Shown here piece by piece: positions 61,307-64,000 of a stretch of DNA of 64,000 nt (position 1 is its first letter; each line of letters starts with the position of its first letter). This DNA comes from JAGNRR01 sp964409905 (GTDB taxonomy: Bacteria; Bacteroidota; Bacteroidia; Chitinophagales; Chitinophagaceae). The position numbers and the translations under genes are program-made. The notes under the pieces are model-generated. The model had not been told where the DNA came from, made no database searches, and saw only the letters and a program-made list of their open reading frames with translations. The stretch is from the NCBI GenBank assembly GCA_964409905.1, contig CAYPET010000001.1:62001-126000 (forward strand), read 5' to 3'.

Positions 61307-61873
61307 TTATTTATTTACCCGTTCTACGTATTCTCCTGTTTTAGTATTGATTTTTATTATTTCGCCTTCGTTGATAAATAGCGGTACCATAACGGTAGCA
61401 CCTGTTTCAACGGTGGCGGGTTTCAATGTTTTGGTGGCAGTATCGCCTTTCATACCGGGCTCGCTATACGTTACTTGCATATCAATTTTATCTGGCAATT
61501 CTACTCCCATTGGCTTATCAGTATCACCGTTAATTAACACAGATACTTCCTGACCATCTTTTAAAAATTGTGGGGCATCTACCATTTCTTCAGGCACCAC
61601 GATTTGTTCAAAGGTTTCATTGTCCATAAAATTGAAACCAGTATCATCTTTATATAAAAATTGATATTCTTTCTTTTCGATGCGCACGGTTTCAATTTTC
61701 TCGCCGCTGTTCCATGTGTGTTCTATGGTACGGTTGTTATCTACGCCTTTGAGCTTGGCCCATACTTTGGCTGCTGCACGCGCTGTTTTGTTTTGTCCAA
61801 AGTCTACCACCGAGTAGAGTGACCCATCTAGTTTTATGATTAATCCGGTACGGATGTCTGATGTACTTGCCAT
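61307..61873 (-). CDS. efp: elongation factor P with EarP-type arginine loop
   Basis: 188 residues; three beta barrels. The tip of domain I reads DFGQNKTARAAAKVWAKLK (residues 24-42), with arginine at residue 32. EF-P proteins modified by EpmA or deoxyhypusine-like routes have PGKG with lysine; beta- and gamma-proteobacterial EF-Ps modified by EarP have KxGR with R32. This one matches the second pattern in position and surroundings (KTARAAAKV compared with KSGRNAAVV of Pseudomonas, from memory). EF-P rescues polyproline stalls. efp is the first gene of the run with accB and accC. Confidence 0.95.
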   Translation of the reverse strand: MASTSDIRTGLIIKLDGSLYSVVDFGQNKTARAAAKVWAKLKGVDNNRTIEHTWNSGEKIETVRIEKKEYQFLYKDDTGFNFMDNETFEQIVVPEEMVDAPQFLKDGQEVSVLINGDTDKPMGVELPDKIDMQVTYSEPGMKGDTATKTLKPATVETGATVMVPLFINEGEIIKINTKTGEYVERVNK

Positions 61874-61896
61874 TATTTTTTTTGATATACGAAAGG

Positions 61897-61904
61897 CAAA
61901 TATA
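61897..61904 (-). promoter_or_regulatory. -7 promoter box TATATTTG for efp-accB-accC
   Basis: Perfect TAnnTTTG on the minus strand, 23 bases before ATG 61873. Confidence 0.55.
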
Positions 61905-62698
61905 ATGTTGTCGGTTTACTAATGAAATTTAATGCTGCAAAAGAAAATAACAGCTTCGTGCACAGTTTATCTACATAAAGGCTTTACACATGCAGGCATT
62001 TACAATTTGAAGGAGCCAATGAATCATCTCCCCGGGCTGAAGCGCGTAATGGGATATTATCATTGCATGCAAACGGTAGTGGCTTAAAACAGCGTGGCGG
62101 GTATAGCCCGAGGCTTTTTGACAGGCTGTAGATAAGGAAAGCCGGTTTTGGAGGCCTGCGTTTTGCGTAGCCAAATGGCATAGCCCATAACAGCCGGTGG
62201 CTTGCCAAAAGGCGGAATGCAACCACTTGGCTGTGCAATTGGCATGCATGCCTGCCCCGCTTGGGTATGTGTTGGGCAAAAAAGAACACTTTTTTAGCTG
62301 CCAATGGCCGAGCCACGTTGCCCTTTTGCCGTAGCAAGCAGGGTGCTATCCGTAGCAAGCCGTGTACTTCCCGTAGCAAGCAGCGCGCTAACAGTAGCAA
62401 GCCGAGCGCTTACAGTAGAAAAATAGTGTAGCGTATGGGGTGATTTTTGCAGCGTGGCTATGTTTTTTGCCGTAGAAATGACAAGAATAGCCGGCCTGCT
62501 GCCCTATAATGGCAGCGCATAGGCTACCCTCGCCTGCGTGCCTGCCGAGCCGCCGCGCGGGGCAATGCTTATTAGCTTGTAGCCTGCTGATTTTTGTATA
62601 TACTTGGCTGTATGTGGGAAAGAGGGATGATGATTTTTGTGCGGTGGCCTGCTCACTTTTGCCTTTCTTAGCTTGTGGGCTTACTTTCACAGCCGAAA
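61905..62698. other. gene-free, GC-richer island between efp and truB
   Basis: About 790 bases with clearly higher GC than the flanking genes and many TGCC, GCCGG and GCAAGC words. Minus-strand open frames at 61971-62279, 61984-62400 and 62388-62711 have poor, cysteine- and histidine-heavy composition and no start context, so I treat them as accidental. It contains the 21-bp tandem repeat at 62329-62420. No tRNA or terminator-like structure stands out. Confidence 0.6.
62329..62420. repeat. 21-bp tandem repeat, four copies plus a partial fifth
   Basis: Units start with CCGTAGCAAGC or CAGTAGCAAGC at 62329, 62350, 62371 and 62392, with a degenerate fifth (CAGTAGAAAA) at 62413. The spacing is exactly 21. 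The first 11 bases of each unit are nearly constant while the next 10 vary (for example GTGTACTTC, GCGCGCTAA). Since 21 is a multiple of three, one frame reads a seven-residue LLR repeat on the minus strand, but no supported gene contains it. Confidence 0.8.
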
Positions 62699-63475
62699 AT
62701 GAAAAAAGCAATGCAGGATTTGGATGTGGCCGAAGGGGAACTGCTGCTGCTCAACAAACCGCTGGGCATAACTTCCTTTGGCTTGGTTTTTCAAATAAAA
62801 AACTGGCTGAACTCACCTCAAAATGCGCATCTCGTGAAGCAAGTGATGGTAGACGGCAAGCGCATTAAGGTGGGGCATGCCGGCACCTTGGACCCGCTGG
62901 CCGATGGCCTCATGATGATATGCACCGGCAAATGGACCAAACGCATCAACGAGTTTATGGGGCTCGATAAAACCTATACGGGTAGTATGCGGCTGGGCTA
63001 TACCACCGCCTCCTACGACCTGGAGCATCCGCCCGAAAACCCACGAGCCACCCACCACATCACGCCGGAAATAATAGAAGCCGTGCGGCAACAATTTTTG
63101 GGAGAGATTATGCAATACCCGCCGCACTACTCGGCCATCAAGCAGGATGGACAAGCTTCTTATACCTTGGCGCGGGCCGGTAAAGAAGTAAACATGGCCG
63201 CCCGGCAGCGTACCATACATGCCTTGCAGCTGGATAGTAGTCAATTGCCCTACCTGCATTTTAGTGTGCGATGCAGCAGCGGCACCTACATTCGTTCCTT
63301 GGCGCATGATATTGGCGAAGCCTTGGGTTGCGGGGCCTATCTGGCATCTTTGCATCGGGTGGCCATAGGTGATTATGCATTGGAAGATGCGTACAGCCTA
63401 CCCGAGCTGATAGCGTATTTTGGCAGCGAAGCCAAGCTGCGGACGATAGCGCCTAAGCCCGAGCCACCGCTTTAG
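62699..63475 (+). CDS. truB: tRNA pseudouridine(55) synthase TruB
   Basis: 258 residues from ATG 62699; an in-frame ATG at 62675 would add eight non-conserved residues. The active site is GHAGTLDPLADGLM near 66-79 with the catalytic aspartate in TLDPLA, followed by KTYTGSMRLGYTTASYD and VRCSSGTYIRSLAHDIGEALG. TruB makes pseudouridine 55 in the T-loop of elongator tRNAs. It lies after the gene-free island and converges on the prohibitin-family gene, overlapping it by four bases. Confidence 0.95.
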   Translation: MKKAMQDLDVAEGELLLLNKPLGITSFGLVFQIKNWLNSPQNAHLVKQVMVDGKRIKVGHAGTLDPLADGLMMICTGKWTKRINEFMGLDKTYTGSMRLGYTTASYDLEHPPENPRATHHITPEIIEAVRQQFLGEIMQYPPHYSAIKQDGQASYTLARAGKEVNMAARQRTIHALQLDSSQLPYLHFSVRCSSGTYIRSLAHDIGEALGCGAYLASLHRVAIGDYALEDAYSLPELIAYFGSEAKLRTIAPKPEPPL

Positions 63476-64000
63476 TTGCCGTTGAGTATCACGGGTGTTT
63501 TGTTGGGTATTACAATGACCTTGGCATTTTCGGAAGTGGCCATTTCTTTGTAAGCTTTTATTTGTTCATACTCTAGCTGGTTGCGCGTGAGCCCCTGATT
63601 GATAATGCGCTGATAATCGGCTATACCTTGCGCTTCCACGCGTTTACGTTCGGCTTCTTGCTTTTCTTTTTGCAATACGAATTGCATTTTCTGCGCGTCT
63701 TGCTCGGCACTTATTTTTTCTTCGATAGCCTGCTTTACTTTTTGCGGCAACTTGATATTGCGTACCAAAAGATTCTCGAGCATGATGCCTCTTTTCTTAA
63801 ACTCCTTATCCATGGCTTTAAAAATGCGATCCTGAAATTCGTCGCGCTTGGAACCATAAATCTGTATGGCTTCGTAGTAGACGGCATTGTCGCGCACCTT
63901 GGTGCGGGCTACGGGGCGTACAATTTTTTCCCGGTAGTAAATACCCACCTGCTGCATGAGGCGCGGTGTTTCGTCAGGGATGAGGCGGTAGAGTATAGAT
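63472..64000 (-). CDS. prohibitin/SPFH-domain family protein, C-terminal part (runs off the window)
   Basis: The minus frame is open from the window edge (reading SILYRLIPDETPRLMQQVGIYYREKIV) to the stop at 63472, about 175 residues, so the ATG at 63957 is internal and not the start. SPFH features: VRDNAVYYEAIQIYGSKRDEFQDRIFKAMDKEFKKRGIMLENLLVRNIKLP, then a coiled coil (IEEKISAEQDAQKMQFVLQKEKQEAERKRVEAQG). These membrane-anchored ring proteins organise protease and membrane domains, for example around FtsH. The N-terminus and TM anchor are outside the window. Confidence 0.85.
   Translation of the reverse strand, partial: SILYRLIPDETPRLMQQVGIYYREKIVRPVARTKVRDNAVYYEAIQIYGSKRDEFQDRIFKAMDKEFKKRGIMLENLLVRNIKLPQKVKQAIEEKISAEQDAQKMQFVLQKEKQEAERKRVEAQGIADYQRIINQGLTRNQLEYEQIKAYKEMATSENAKVIVIPNKTPVILNGN

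Noticed and set aside
62329..62420. Tandem repeat as a CRISPR array
   Set aside because: Units of 21 bases with 10-base variable parts are far too short and there are no cas genes.
61971..62711. Three open frames on the minus strand between efp and truB
   Set aside because: Composition is unlike any neighbour (many C, H and W residues), two of them overlap in different frames, and one contains the tandem repeat; I see no promoter or start context. Not annotated as genes.

Overview
The window reads as ordinary chromosome of a Bacteroidota bacterium, probably in or near Chitinophagales. The evidence is a T9SS type A sorting domain protein, a TonB-dependent receptor with a carboxypeptidase-D-like front domain, Bacteroidota-restricted families (DUF4290, DUF4271, DUF2480, GWxTD, BatD/BatE), AT-rich DNA, almost no Shine-Dalgarno sequences, and many copies of the Bacteroidota -7 promoter box TAnnTTTG. 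I saw no tRNA, rRNA, CRISPR array, prophage or intact insertion sequence. The genome assignment is an inference.

Layout. 1-8.5 kb: 5' part of murA, DUF4290, a polytopic membrane protein, a UbiD-type decarboxylase, small hypotheticals, an inositol-monophosphatase-like gene, a GT2 glycosyltransferase fused to a cut-down sugar-phosphotransferase, and rbfA. 8.6-15 kb: MsbA-like ABC exporter, small lipoprotein, comEC, purH and a TlpA-like thioredoxin. 15-19.5 kb: beta-helix lipoprotein and TonB-dependent receptor pair bounded by strong hairpins. 19.5-23.6 kb (minus): ddl, PASTA protein, T9SS cargo protein and rhodanese, closely packed. 23.7-30.3 kb: DUF2480, a broken lytic transglycosylase, LUD, ftsH, rsfS, birA, DUF937 and an exported helical protein. 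30.3-37.3 kb: hemD, DUF4271, topoisomerase IV subunit A, WbqC, GWxTD and a LEA-type lipoprotein. 37.3-45.8 kb: desaturase, SulP transporter, YwbE, formate-THF ligase, a PhaB/FabG-like reductase, rsgA and a gamma carbonic anhydrase. A 578-base gene-free stretch with a long inverted repeat follows. 46.3-55.8 kb: class III aminotransferase, GT-C-like membrane protein, TerC, pyrD, TlpA-like protein, SCO protein, batE and batD. 55.9-64 kb: metallophosphatase, dnaA, an exported hypothetical, accC-accB-efp, a gene-free island with a 21-bp tandem repeat, truB and the 3' part of a prohibitin-family gene.

Functional links: birA (28.4 kb) should biotinylate AccB (60.7 kb), which works with AccC to make malonyl-CoA. 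ddl and murA act in peptidoglycan precursor synthesis, and the broken transglycosylase would have acted on the finished wall. rbfA, rsgA, rsfS, truB and efp are translation or ribosome factors spread across the window.

Most notable: (1) EF-P carries an EarP-type tip loop with arginine at residue 32 in place of the usual PGKG lysine; (2) at least eight genes have a TAnnTTTG box ending only 4-6 bases before the start codon (four more within 9-23 bases), which predicts leaderless transcripts and corrects several start codons; (3) a lytic transglycosylase carries two lesions; (4) the PhaB-like reductase has its natural ATG one base out of frame across a nine-A run; (5) two unrelated metabolic proteins, BCCP and HemD, carry histone-like basic N-terminal tails; (6) there is a GT2 fusion with a truncated phosphoglycosyltransferase module. 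No complete new defence or mobile system was found.
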